From Alteromonas mediterranea DE (lineage in GTDB: Bacteria; Pseudomonadota; Gammaproteobacteria; Enterobacterales; Alteromonadaceae), in contig NC_011138.3 of NCBI RefSeq assembly GCF_000020585.3, forward strand, positions 4,394,072 to 4,458,071: a stretch of DNA of 64,000 nt, written 5' to 3'. Every line of letters begins with the position of its first letter. The first letter of the stretch is position 1. The notes under the pieces are model-generated. The model made no database searches. It saw nothing but the letters and a program-made list of their open reading frames with translations, and was not told the origin of the DNA. The translations under genes were made by a program, and so were the position numbers. Shown here piece by piece: positions 9,316 through 18,768 of this stretch.

Positions 9316-12300
9316 GAAAACGCACTATTTCGGCCATTTTACTCTCACCTATTCTTTTGCTGGTAGCTGTATATGCGCTGCTAATTAGCCCATTAGGCGG
9401 ACCAACCGTTAAGCTTGTAGCCAACACTTTTGTAGATAACTTGTCTATCGATGCGATAGACGGCGGCTTTGCCGACACGCTTGAAGTACACAACGTACAG
9501 TGGGAGAACCCGCAATGGAAAGTGTCAGCCCAATACGCCTATATCGATATAACATGGCGCTGCCTGTTTGAACCTAAAGTGTGCGTTAATGAACTCACGC
9601 TTGAAAATGCGACGTTAACCCAACTTGCCTTAGCTCCAGAAGCGCCAGACGAAACCGATGCTAACGATGAGTTTGCTTTGCCACTTCCCATCGAAGTCGA
9701 GTACTTAGCGTTAAGCAATATTAAGCTTGCGCTACTCACCACTATCGTCGAAATTGATGAACTAGAACTCGTCGACTTTAACGGTAATGAGGCACTTTCA
9801 CTTGATAGTTTAGCGACGAAAGGGGTAAAGGTAGCGCTTGTTGAGCAAGGCACAGATTCACCATCGACATCACCGGCTAACGCCCCTAATACGCCACCCA
9901 AGAATCAGAAAAACGCAGAGCCAGAAAAGGTAAAAGACAGCCCTTTGCCTACGTCGTACTCATTGACCTACGATGTACCACAGTTACCTACAATTACATC
10001 ACCGATTCCTTTTTCCCTCGGCACCTTATTAGTTGAAGACTTACAAGTTATACAGGGTGAAAGTATCGAACGAGTGGCGCTTATCTCGCTTTTGCAAACC
10101 CGTTTTAAAGGCAGCGAAATAGCGGTTGAAGAAATGACAGTGGTGCATGAAAAAGGGGAGCTTAGAGGGAGCGCAAGTGCCACACTTGAAGACAATTTCC
10201 CGCTCAATGCCAAAATTAAGGTTAACACTCAATTTGACGATGCGCCGCAAACACTCGTTATGGATGCATCCGGTGCTGCAGACGACCTCACGCTATCGGT
10301 TAGTGCCACAGGAGCGATTAGCGCTGATGCCAATTTAAAAATCAATATTCTCGACGAAAATTTACCTATTGAGTTCACCGCAAATTGGCAAGAGCAGGCT
10401 ATACCAACCATGGAAAATGCCCTGTTAAAAGAGGGGCAATTATCCCTTTTTGGCACCATGGGTGATTACCAGCTTCAAGGTGATGGCGCGGCAACGCTGC
10501 CCGACCTTGGCAATATCCCCGTATCGTTAGATGTGGTACTTAAAAAGAATAATATTTATGTTAACCAGGCCAATATCAGCGCACTGGAAGGAAGCTTAGC
10601 GAATACGGGAACGCTGTATTTAAATGAGACTATCGCCTGGGAAGGCAAAACCACCTTAACTGATGTGTCAGCGCAACAATTCAGCACTTATGCCCCTCAA
10701 CAGCTAAACGGCGAAATTGACAGTATTTTGCAATATTCCGAGCGCGGCGGCCTGCACATGAGCTTAAGAGACTTGAACATTTCAGGTGTACTGCAGGGTA
10801 AGCCGCTTCAAGTAAAAGGCAATGCAGTATATGCAGGCCCGAGCGACTTATTCGTTACCAACGTCAATATCATCCAAGAAAACGAGCAAGAAAAAAATAC
10901 CATTCGTGCTATCGCTCAGGTTTTAAATAAGCGTCATTTAAATGCAGATATTGATATTAGCGTTAATGCCATCAATAGCCTTTACCCTGAAGTAACCGGG
11001 GCCGTGAATGGCAATATCAAAGCATCGGGGCCTTGGCAAAACCCTCGCGCAAACGGCGCGTTAGCGCTTTCTGATATCACCGTATCTCCTAACTTAAATG
11101 CTTCAGCCGCTCAGCAAGGGCCGTTAAACGGGAACGTTGCCATAGACGGCACCTATAAAGATCATCACGCTGAAATTGACCTTGCCGTACCTGATAACAA
11201 CATAGCCCTTAGCCTCAAAGGGGCGTGGAGTAATAACCACTGGATTGGCGAAATTAGTGATACCACGTTAAAGCTTGCCAATATGCAGTGGACATTATCA
11301 AGCCCGTTCAGTCTAGATATCGGCACAGCCCCCGTCACGGCAAAGATAGGCAAGCACTGCTGGACCTCCCGCAGAGACGGCGAATTGTGCGTATCAAACG
11401 TTAACTATCAAGAAAGTAAGGCCAACTGGGACATTAGTGCCTCATCCTTACCAGTAGGTCTCTGGGCCAATGAGCTGGCACCCACCATGGTTTCAAGCCC
11501 CTCCAAAGCGACCCTTAGTATAAAAACAAAAGGGAGTTACTCACAGCAAGACCCTATAGACGCCACGTTTACGGCGTCAATGAGTAAAGCCCCTTGGCAG
11601 CTGGGTGAAACCAGACCGCTAACCCTTACCATTAACTCAATCGAGACAACCGGTAAGATTAAACAAGGGCAATTAGCGTCAACCTCACTGATTTCGAGTC
11701 AAGACATTGGTGATGCTACGCTAACCCTAAATACGCGACCATTCGACGAGCAAATCCCCCTTGATGGAAAGCTGGTCATGGAAGGGCTAAATGTAGCACC
11801 GTTTAAGCCACTTTCTCCTGCTATCAGGACGCTTACAGGCCTACTCAACGGCAACATTACACTTAGTGGCTATGTTGACGACCCATCGCTGAACGGTGAG
11901 CTTACTGTTTCAAACGGCGCTATCGATATACAAGATACCCCAGTCACCCTCGCTGACTGGAACCAAAAAGTGGTGCTTAACGACCAAACCGCCTCGCTAG
12001 ACGGAACCTTTGTATTGGGCGGCGGAAAAGGTACGCTAAAAGGGGAACTGGATTGGTCGTCTACCCCTAGCGCCACCTTCAATTTAAAAGGCAACGGCTT
12101 TGAAATTAGACAGCCCGACATTCGTCTTAAAGTGTCGCCAAATATTGACATTGCCGCGACGCAAGAAAAGGTCGATGTGAACGGCGAGGTCAACATACCG
12201 TGGGCGCGAATTGAAATTGAGTCGCTTCCAGAAAGCGCAGTGTCGCCGTCTAAAGATGTCCACCTGCGGGGGGAACCGGATAGAGAAGAACCGCTAGATA

Positions 12301-13220
12301 TCGTACATGCGTCGGTGCTTGTAAACATCGATAAAAACAAAACCGAACAAGTAAAACTTGAGGCCTTTGGTCTTACCGCCAGCTTATTCGGCGGCATACG
12401 AGTGAATACGCAACCAGCGTTAGTTGGCTATGGCGACCTGCAAATAATAAACGGTCGCTATAGCGCCTATGGTCAGCAGTTGATTATTCAAACCGGCGAA
12501 GTTCAGTTTAACGGCCCTATCGACCAACCGTTGCTACTGGTAGAGGCCATACGCGACCCAGCTAAAACTGACGACGATGTCATAGCCGGTATTCGTATAG
12601 ACGGCGCGGCTGACGCCCCCAGTATAAATTTGTTTTCTGAGCCCGCAATGGACCAGCAGGGCGTATTGTCATACTTATTGACCGGCTCGGGCCCTAATTC
12701 GGGCACCCAAGATCCTAACTATGCTGCACTGCTATTGGGCTTTGGGCTTTCTAATACAGAAACTCTGACAGGGCAGGTAGGAAGTGCGTTGGGCATTGAT
12801 GAATTCAGCTTAAGTACCAATGAAAATATGCTCTCGGTCACTGGGCAAATTAACGACCGTTTATCAGTGGAATACAACGTAGATGTAGGCTTAAGTAATA
12901 ATGATGCTAACAGCACCCTTCGACGCAGGCAGTTACCGCCAGACTTGGCGCTTAAATACCAGCTGCTTCCAAGCCTTTACTTAGAGGCGATTCAAACCAC
13001 ATTAGAAGATCAGTCGGAGTTTGCTTTAGATCTCTACTATGAGTTCTTCTTAGGCGATAACAGAACCGATAGCTCCCGTAATGACGATGAAGACGAAAAT
13101 GGCACTGATGAGGCTGATGAGGCTGATAAGGAGGATGAGCCTGTAGAGCAAAGCCAAAAAGGCAACGCTACCTCGGATGGCAACACCCCTAACGCAAGCC
13201 CAAAAGACTCATTGTTTTAA
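9312..13220 (+). CDS. tamB: Translocation and assembly protein TamB (DUF490)
   Basis: A 1302-residue AsmA-like protein. An N-terminal membrane anchor (about residues 5-28) is followed by a very long repeat-rich beta structure and a C-terminal DUF490/TamB domain (about 900-1245). TamB spans the periplasm and contacts TamA, and TamB-like proteins are thought to carry phospholipid to the outer membrane. Its position after tamA with a 4-base overlap is the classic operon. A proline- and charge-rich linker lies at about 190-215. The protein does not stop at the usual aromatic end (LYYEFFLGD) but continues with about 55 acidic, Asp/Glu/Asn-rich residues. Confidence 0.92.
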   Translation: MRKRTISAILLSPILLLVAVYALLISPLGGPTVKLVANTFVDNLSIDAIDGGFADTLEVHNVQWENPQWKVSAQYAYIDITWRCLFEPKVCVNELTLENATLTQLALAPEAPDETDANDEFALPLPIEVEYLALSNIKLALLTTIVEIDELELVDFNGNEALSLDSLATKGVKVALVEQGTDSPSTSPANAPNTPPKNQKNAEPEKVKDSPLPTSYSLTYDVPQLPTITSPIPFSLGTLLVEDLQVIQGESIERVALISLLQTRFKGSEIAVEEMTVVHEKGELRGSASATLEDNFPLNAKIKVNTQFDDAPQTLVMDASGAADDLTLSVSATGAISADANLKINILDENLPIEFTANWQEQAIPTMENALLKEGQLSLFGTMGDYQLQGDGAATLPDLGNIPVSLDVVLKKNNIYVNQANISALEGSLANTGTLYLNETIAWEGKTTLTDVSAQQFSTYAPQQLNGEIDSILQYSERGGLHMSLRDLNISGVLQGKPLQVKGNAVYAGPSDLFVTNVNIIQENEQEKNTIRAIAQVLNKRHLNADIDISVNAINSLYPEVTGAVNGNIKASGPWQNPRANGALALSDITVSPNLNASAAQQGPLNGNVAIDGTYKDHHAEIDLAVPDNNIALSLKGAWSNNHWIGEISDTTLKLANMQWTLSSPFSLDIGTAPVTAKIGKHCWTSRRDGELCVSNVNYQESKANWDISASSLPVGLWANELAPTMVSSPSKATLSIKTKGSYSQQDPIDATFTASMSKAPWQLGETRPLTLTINSIETTGKIKQGQLASTSLISSQDIGDATLTLNTRPFDEQIPLDGKLVMEGLNVAPFKPLSPAIRTLTGLLNGNITLSGYVDDPSLNGELTVSNGAIDIQDTPVTLADWNQKVVLNDQTASLDGTFVLGGGKGTLKGELDWSSTPSATFNLKGNGFEIRQPDIRLKVSPNIDIAATQEKVDVNGEVNIPWARIEIESLPESAVSPSKDVHLRGEPDREEPLDIVHASVLVNIDKNKTEQVKLEAFGLTASLFGGIRVNTQPALVGYGDLQIINGRYSAYGQQLIIQTGEVQFNGPIDQPLLLVEAIRDPAKTDDDVIAGIRIDGAADAPSINLFSEPAMDQQGVLSYLLTGSGPNSGTQDPNYAALLLGFGLSNTETLTGQVGSALGIDEFSLSTNENMLSVTGQINDRLSVEYNVDVGLSNNDANSTLRRRQLPPDLALKYQLLPSLYLEAIQTTLEDQSEFALDLYYEFFLGDNRTDSSRNDDEDENGTDEADEADKEDEPVEQSQKGNATSDGNTPNASPKDSLF

Positions 13221-13246
13221 GCTGAAACAGCGCCTCGGCGCCGCCT

Positions 13247-13867
13247 TTAGTGCTGCTGCGCCATAGCTTCCAGCGTTTTGAGTTGTCGCTCAAAGCGTTT
13301 TTGTCTTTTGTGTGCCCATACATACCAAATTAGCATACCAATACTCATTGATGATATTACGATGATTAGTTTGATCACCTTTTCTGGCGCAAGGTCTCCC
13401 AAAAAGTAGCGTTCCAATATGAAAGCGAACCCAAAAACTACAGCTACCCATGTTGAATGCTTGGTCATGAACGCTATCTTTACATTGTTCTTAACTTGCT
13501 TTGTTAGCTGCATTAAATGATCAGCAGTTTGGCTATCTTTGTAAAACGCTGCCACTCTTCTTAACCATAATTGATAAACAAGCAATGGAAGCGATGTAGC
13601 CAGCATAAAGACAAACATCAGTTGTGCTACCAGCGACATATTGCCCCAATATTTCGCAAGGATATAAATAGCCGGAAAAACCATCAATGAATCCATCACC
13701 ATATAACAACGCTGTTTTTTTCTTTCGCTGCTAAGGTTGGCTTTTACTTTCTCTAGGTTAATAGCGGTAACTGGCTGAGCTTGCCAAAGGGCTGAAAGAC
13801 TATCGTCTTGCTTTTCGTCGGTTCTATCTGACGGTGTCTTTTGGTTCTCTTTATCTGAGTTATGCAT
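13247..13867 (-). CDS. Membrane protein coupled to an ECF sigma factor
   Basis: A 206-residue protein. An N-terminal polar cytoplasmic segment (about 1-55, rich in K, D, S) is followed by four hydrophobic helices (about 58-75, 80-102, 135-155, 160-180) and a basic tail. Its ATG overlaps the end of the upstream sigma factor gene by 8 bases, which indicates coupled translation. By position it may be the cognate anti-sigma factor or sensor, but no zinc anti-sigma motif (HxxxCxxC) is present. Function is inferred from context only. Confidence 0.6.
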   Translation of the reverse strand: MHNSDKENQKTPSDRTDEKQDDSLSALWQAQPVTAINLEKVKANLSSERKKQRCYMVMDSLMVFPAIYILAKYWGNMSLVAQLMFVFMLATSLPLLVYQLWLRRVAAFYKDSQTADHLMQLTKQVKNNVKIAFMTKHSTWVAVVFGFAFILERYFLGDLAPEKVIKLIIVISSMSIGMLIWYVWAHKRQKRFERQLKTLEAMAQQH

Positions 13868-14372
13868 GAGGTTGCTCCTGCATGATACTTTGTTTGGCGC
13901 GCTTTAAAATAACGCCAACATGGTTTTTGGTAAGGCCGCACACGTCTGCAATTTCATCGTAACTTAAGCCCTCAAGGGAAAGCGTAAGCACTTGCCGTGG
14001 CTGCAAAGGTAACGCCCGTACAGCACGGAGTAAGCGCTCTAATGACTGGTGCTGGCTCGATACTTCCTCGGGAGAGCGAACCTGGCTTACAAACCCATCC
14101 GAGCCCTTATCGTCTTGATCGTATTGATGGGTATCGAGGCGCTTCACCTGATTTGCCACGTGGGTTACCGCCCGGTTGTGCGCTATCTTTAATATGTAGG
14201 TTTTTACGCTGCTGTCGCCCTTAAAGCGAGACAAGCCTTGCCATACGGCAATCGCAATTTCTTGCAAGAGCTCTTGCTGCATTGCCTCGTTTGCCTCATA
14301 GCTATTGGCTACGCGACTTAGCAGTGCGCCGTGCTTTGCAAAAATATCGTCAAAACCCTGCCCCAACGTCAT
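13860..14372 (-). CDS. ECF-type RNA polymerase sigma factor
   Basis: A 170-residue extracytoplasmic-function sigma factor. Region 2 lies at about residues 15-80, with the core-binding and -10 stretch ELLQEIAIAVWQGLSRF. Region 4 is at about 110-165 (SLEGLSYDEIADVCGLTKNHVGVILKRAKQSI, a helix-turn-helix for the -35 element). The ATG at 14372 is preceded by AGGGAT; an upstream in-frame TTG adds only four residues. It overlaps the downstream membrane-protein gene. The inducing signal is not visible. Confidence 0.88.
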   Translation of the reverse strand: MTLGQGFDDIFAKHGALLSRVANSYEANEAMQQELLQEIAIAVWQGLSRFKGDSSVKTYILKIAHNRAVTHVANQVKRLDTHQYDQDDKGSDGFVSQVRSPEEVSSQHQSLERLLRAVRALPLQPRQVLTLSLEGLSYDEIADVCGLTKNHVGVILKRAKQSIMQEQPHA

Positions 14373-14632
14373 ATCCCTAATCAAAAAAACTGTTGTTATT
14401 TTATTATGTTACTTCTATCAGTCTGCGTTCTCTGGCTTTTATTACAAACTTTTTTCTTAAACGCTGTAATTTTTTTGCGCACCTCATGACTACGGGTAAT
14501 AGAGCGTGCTTTAACGTGAAGCTATAGAAAGTGGTGAAATAGCAAGAAACACAACGCATGCTCTTTACGTTAAACCGTTTGGCACTAGCGGGCCTTTACA
14601 AAGGGCCTTAAAAATTCGATGGGAAAAACACT

Positions 14633-14908
14633 ATGTCTACATTAAGTTTAGTTTTGATAATTGGCAGCATCACGTCACTTGTACTCTTGGCCAGCTACCT
14701 AGATGCAAAATTTCAGTGGCGATTAAACGATTGGATGAATGGAGAGTGTAGTAACCCGTTCGTAAAAAGCGTGACCGACAAACAGCAACAGCGTTTAGAA
14801 GAGAAAGACGCACAAATTGAAGCCCTCATGGCACGGATTGAAACCCTTGAAACCATAGTGACCGAGCCCGCGTACGAGCTAAATAGAAAAATAAATGCGT
14901 TAAAGTAA
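14633..14908 (+). CDS. Small membrane-anchored coiled-coil protein (PspB-like architecture)
   Basis: Ninety-one residues: one N-terminal membrane helix (about 3-22), a short polar region, then a heptad-patterned charged helix (about 50-77). The tail TIVTEPAYELNRKINALK resembles the C-terminal pattern of small PspB/PspC-neighbour proteins. No psp genes are adjacent, so a phage-shock role is only a guess. It is a single gene between the sigma factor operon and the DMT transporter. Confidence 0.6.
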   Translation: MSTLSLVLIIGSITSLVLLASYLDAKFQWRLNDWMNGECSNPFVKSVTDKQQQRLEEKDAQIEALMARIETLETIVTEPAYELNRKINALK

Positions 14909-14954
14909 GCCGAGTTAAATGCCGCTTTACGGCTTTATCATTGCGGACGTCGCG

Positions 14955-15857
14955 CTAACTGGTCACAGGAGGGCGACGCATAAAGCGCGGTACTTTTCCC
15001 ATAGCAATCGCATTGCCTATAAGCACGATAATCACGCCGGTAACAGACAACACGCTCCACGTATAACCTTCAAAGAACGTTGAAATAACCAGCGCAACCA
15101 TAGGGTATACCAATACCACATAGGCCGCCTTGTCCGCGCCCATTTGCTTTAAAAGCTTCATATACGCACCGAAGGCGAACACAGAGCCAAATACAGCTAA
15201 GTAAAAAAGCGATAAATAAAACTCTACGCTGCTGGGAATAATCAGCTCCCCTGGCATGGCCAAAGACGTCACAAATAGCAACACCATGGCGTAACTCATG
15301 GCATAGAAGTTCATTTGAATAACGGGTGTACCGGATGTCAGTATGCGTTCCGAAATAACATTGCCCGTCGAGGCACAAAATAAACTGACAAAGGCAATAG
15401 CGAGACCGGTAGCAAGAGCAGCATCCATCGACACCTTGGAAAACTCAGGCACAAATAAACACACAATGCCGAGCAAGCCAAAAGTAGCACCAATCACTAC
15501 CTCCTTTCTAATCGGCTCTTTTAACCACCAGCGACGAAGCACAACGTTAATATATATTATGCAAGAACTCATCAGCGCTAAAAGAGCGCTAATAATGTGC
15601 GCCTGCGCCATGTACAGTAACGTGTAGTTGAGGCTGTAGAGAAATAGTCCGACGGCGGCCATTTTTATGTGAACATGCAGCGGTAGCTTCAAAGGTAAGC
15701 GTTTTATTACGCAATAGGCGCCCAAACACGCCGACGCCAATAAGTACCTCAGGGCAATAGCAAAGGTTTCAGAGGTGTGGCCGATTTGGTAAGTAATAGC
15801 AATCCAGGTAGAACCCCAAATTAAGCAACACAATGCAAACAGCGTAGCGTTATTCAT
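14955..15857 (-). CDS. EamA-family (DMT superfamily) transporter
   Basis: A 300-residue protein with about ten helices arranged as two five-helix EamA repeats. It opens with FALCCLIWGSTWIAITYQIG, the usual first-helix pattern, and the second repeat includes AFGAYMKLLKQMGADKAAYVVLVYPMVALV. Members export amino acids, metabolites or drugs; the substrate is unknown here. It lies 7 bases downstream of the 2-hydroxyacid dehydrogenase, so the two are probably co-transcribed. Confidence 0.85.
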   Translation of the reverse strand: MNNATLFALCCLIWGSTWIAITYQIGHTSETFAIALRYLLASACLGAYCVIKRLPLKLPLHVHIKMAAVGLFLYSLNYTLLYMAQAHIISALLALMSSCIIYINVVLRRWWLKEPIRKEVVIGATFGLLGIVCLFVPEFSKVSMDAALATGLAIAFVSLFCASTGNVISERILTSGTPVIQMNFYAMSYAMVLLFVTSLAMPGELIIPSSVEFYLSLFYLAVFGSVFAFGAYMKLLKQMGADKAAYVVLVYPMVALVISTFFEGYTWSVLSVTGVIIVLIGNAIAMGKVPRFMRRPPVTS

Positions 15858-15864
15858 ATCGCCA

Positions 15865-16797
15865 TTACTGCCCTAAAAATGTCGCTAAATGTGCAAGGGC
15901 TTTATCAAGCAGTTTTTGTCTTGCTCCGTTGCCAATCCACGCGTTGTGAGGGGTTACCAGCAAGTTTGGTAACGATTCGTTAAGCAACACATGGTCAGCT
16001 GGCGGTGGCTCCACACTTAATACATCAAGCCCAGCGCCACCTAATTTGTTGTGTTTAAGCGCATGGTATAGCGCCTGTTCATCAATAAGCCCACCCCGGG
16101 CGGTATTGATAAGAAAAGCCGTTGGCTGCATTAGCGATAAGGTATCGGCGTTAATGAGTTTGTCGGTATCTTCTGTAAGTGGACAGTGAAGACTTACTAC
16201 GTCTGCGTGAGGCAAAAGAGAGGCGAGGCTAGGGCGGGGATCATCTTTTTTGCCGGGACGAGCAGCAATGCTCACCTGCATTCCTATAGCCTTAAATAAG
16301 GTTTCAACACGCTTGCCCAGCTCGCCATGCCCAACAATCACCGCATGCTTACCCGCAAGCTCCACCACGGGGTGGTTTAGCAAACAAAAGTGTGAGGATG
16401 CAGACCACGCCTGATTGCGCACATCGTGCTGATACGCCACAAAGTTTGTGGCCAAATTAAGCGCCAAGGTCAACGTGTGCTGGGCAACACTGTCAGTGCC
16501 ATAGCCTTCAACGTTTTGCACAATAATACCGGCTTGTTGGCAGTAGTCATGGTCAATGTTATTCATACCTGTGGCGGTGACGCCAATATAGCGCAGCTTC
16601 CTAGCCCGCTGTAATTCATCTGCGCTTAATACCACTTTGTTGACAAGCACTGCGTCGGCATTGTGTATGCGCTCAGCTACGTCTTTATGTTGGGTTTGTT
16701 GGTATAAAGTGACGTCTGCGTTAAGGCTATCTAAGGCTGACGTATCAAGACTAGGTAAGTCCATGGTTTCAGCGTCTAGAAATACCACTTTTTTCAT
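15865..16797 (-). CDS. D-2-hydroxyacid dehydrogenase
   Basis: A 310-residue NAD(P)-dependent dehydrogenase of the hydroxypyruvate/glycerate reductase group. The Rossmann motif is GHGELGKRV (about 155-163). Catalytic residues are visible: Arg in NTARGGLID (about 232), Glu in VLSVEPP (about 261) and His in TPHNAW (about 280). The best guess is reduction of hydroxypyruvate or glyoxylate. Substrate specificity cannot be read from the motifs. It is followed closely by the EamA transporter, possibly for a related metabolite. Confidence 0.85.
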   Translation of the reverse strand: MKKVVFLDAETMDLPSLDTSALDSLNADVTLYQQTQHKDVAERIHNADAVLVNKVVLSADELQRARKLRYIGVTATGMNNIDHDYCQQAGIIVQNVEGYGTDSVAQHTLTLALNLATNFVAYQHDVRNQAWSASSHFCLLNHPVVELAGKHAVIVGHGELGKRVETLFKAIGMQVSIAARPGKKDDPRPSLASLLPHADVVSLHCPLTEDTDKLINADTLSLMQPTAFLINTARGGLIDEQALYHALKHNKLGGAGLDVLSVEPPPADHVLLNESLPNLLVTPHNAWIGNGARQKLLDKALAHLATFLGQ

Positions 16798-16905
16798 CGT
16801 GTTTGCCTCGTCTCTTTTATTGTTTCTTTCGCTATGCCGATCACTTGTTAGTGCTGTGCTGCTATAAGCCTTTTTATTGAAATTTTTTTTGAAATAAAAA
16901 AGGAA

Positions 16906-17343
16906 TCACATTGCCTCGCAAATTGATTCTAGGGCCGCTTTAACGTCTACCGGAATAGGGATGGCTTTGTCGGTTTTTCTATCAACAAATACATGCACAA
17001 ATTGGCCGTGTGCTACGCGGCGCTCATTTTCGCCAGCATAAACCGATAAGCCATAGGTCACAGAACTTCTGCCAATTTTAACTACGCGCAGCGCAACAAA
17101 AATATCTTCAGGATAGGCGGCGGGCGCAACGTACTGGCACTGACTGCTTACCACATACGCCACCGTTTGCCCGTGGTGAATGTCTAACCCGCCTTCTTCA
17201 ATTAAAAAGCGGTTAACGGCGGTATCAAAAAAGCCATAATAAACCACATTATTAATGTGCCCATATGCGTCGTTGTCTTGCCACCGCGTAGCAATAGTCA
17301 CCTTATAAGGATAATCGGCAAGTGTTGGCGTGATATCAGTCAT
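16906..17343 (-). CDS. Hotdog-fold acyl-CoA thioesterase (4HBT family)
   Basis: A 145-residue hotdog protein with the 4HBT active-site pattern TRWQDNDAYGHINNVVYYGF: Asp about nine residues before the HxNN segment that caps the central helix. It hydrolyses acyl-CoA thioesters; chain length and physiological substrate are unknown. The gap to the downstream 2-hydroxyacid dehydrogenase is 108 bases and contains an AT-rich inverted repeat. Confidence 0.85.
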   Translation of the reverse strand: MTDITPTLADYPYKVTIATRWQDNDAYGHINNVVYYGFFDTAVNRFLIEEGGLDIHHGQTVAYVVSSQCQYVAPAAYPEDIFVALRVVKIGRSSVTYGLSVYAGENERRVAHGQFVHVFVDRKTDKAIPIPVDVKAALESICEAM

Positions 17344-17476
17344 GGTTGTCCCTTTGCTTGAATCTTTGTGATGTTTAACGGTAGGGCACGTTACATCCGT
17401 GCCTCAGGCTTATGCCGCTGAAGTTAAGCAAAACGTATCCCACCGGCTAGACTAGGGCAAGAATACAGCCTTGATG

Positions 17477-18574
17477 TTAATACAGCACCATGTCGTCGCG
17501 ATGAACAGCGACATCGGTTGTCTCATAACCTAACACACTGGCAATGTCTTTCGACTTTTTCCCTTTTATGAGGCCCAAGTCTTTTGCGTTATACAAACAA
17601 AGTCCCTTAGCGACAACGGCACCTTGGCAGATGACTTCAACCGCATCACCTTGCTCAAATTGTCCGACGACATCGATTATTCCTGAAGGTAACAAAGATG
17701 CACCTTTTTGCATCAATGCTTCTTTAGCGCCGCTATCTACTTCTATTCTGCCAGCGGTTTTAAGGGTGTGAGTAAGCCACAGCCTGCGTGCATTGGCCGG
17801 TGTGCTGCTTGCTTCAAACAGCGTACCCGGCACTTCGCCTTCAAGCAGTGCATCAAAGGTTTCGCCTTTTCTACCGTTAACGATAAGCGTTTGAATACCG
17901 CTACTGGTACATTTGTCTGCGGCTTCTATTTTCGTGCGCATACCACCCGTGCCGACCGCAGTACCAGCACCACCAGCCAGTCCATAAATGGTGCTATCAA
18001 TTTTCCCAACATGAGGAATAAGCGTTGCGGTGTTGTCTTTTCGAGGGTCAGCGGTAAACAAACCATCAATATCAGAGCAAATAATTAAGGTGTCGGCTTG
18101 GGCTACCAATGCGGTGTAGGCGCCTAAATTGTCGTTATCTCCAACCTTTAGCTCGTTAGCGGCCACCGTATCGTTTTCATTCACGATAGGCAGGGCGTTA
18201 TGCTTTAAAATTTCTCGCAAGGTGTTTTTGATGTTGACGTAACGGGTTCTATCCCGCAAGTCATCCGCTGTAAGTAACACTTGCGCACAAGGAAAGTCGA
18301 AAAAGCGCTGCCAGTTAGCCATCATAAGGTTTTGACCGATTGCTGCCATCGCTTGCTTCTCGGCAATAGAAGCATTGTGCCTTACCTTCACTTTGCTGCG
18401 CCCAGCGGCCACACTACCAGAAGAGACCAGAATAACTTCTTTGCCCGCCTCTCGGCTTGCGGTAATAAAACGCGCTAAAGAAAGTAAGTAGCGACCACTG
18501 CATTCATTTCCCTCTGGCGCAATGAGGGCACTGCCAACTTTAATAACGGCACGTTGCCAAGTAAAACGGTTCAT
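17477..18574 (-). CDS. proB: Glutamate 5-kinase
   Basis: ProB phosphorylates glutamate in the first step of proline synthesis and is normally feedback-inhibited by proline. At 365 residues it has an amino-acid kinase domain (about 1-255: VIKVGSALI at the start, LLTADDL, NENDTVA and DIDGLFTADPR inside, GTGGMRTKIEAA near 210) and a C-terminal PUA domain (about 275-360). The ATG at 18574 was chosen; an upstream in-frame TTG would add eight unconserved residues. proA is not adjacent, unlike the usual proBA operon. Confidence 0.95.
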   Translation of the reverse strand: MNRFTWQRAVIKVGSALIAPEGNECSGRYLLSLARFITASREAGKEVILVSSGSVAAGRSKVKVRHNASIAEKQAMAAIGQNLMMANWQRFFDFPCAQVLLTADDLRDRTRYVNIKNTLREILKHNALPIVNENDTVAANELKVGDNDNLGAYTALVAQADTLIICSDIDGLFTADPRKDNTATLIPHVGKIDSTIYGLAGGAGTAVGTGGMRTKIEAADKCTSSGIQTLIVNGRKGETFDALLEGEVPGTLFEASSTPANARRLWLTHTLKTAGRIEVDSGAKEALMQKGASLLPSGIIDVVGQFEQGDAVEVICQGAVVAKGLCLYNAKDLGLIKGKKSKDIASVLGYETTDVAVHRDDMVLY

Positions 18575-18768
18575 AATGGGAAGAAAAGAAGAAAACAAGG
18601 GCTTAAGAATACGACAGTTAAAGCTTGAAACAAAACGTTCTGTTACAGTTTTTTTGCGTTAAAACATGGTTAGTTTACGGCCAAAAAATTGGATTGTGTC
18701 GGGCATGCTTATATACTAGAAGCAGTTATCTTATAACAATACTAACTTACAAGTTGCAAGGAAACTGC

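Noticed and set aside
9539..12916. Several 60-175-codon open frames antisense to tamB
   Set aside because: Ser-rich translations typical of the reverse of coding DNA; tamB is continuous and conserved.
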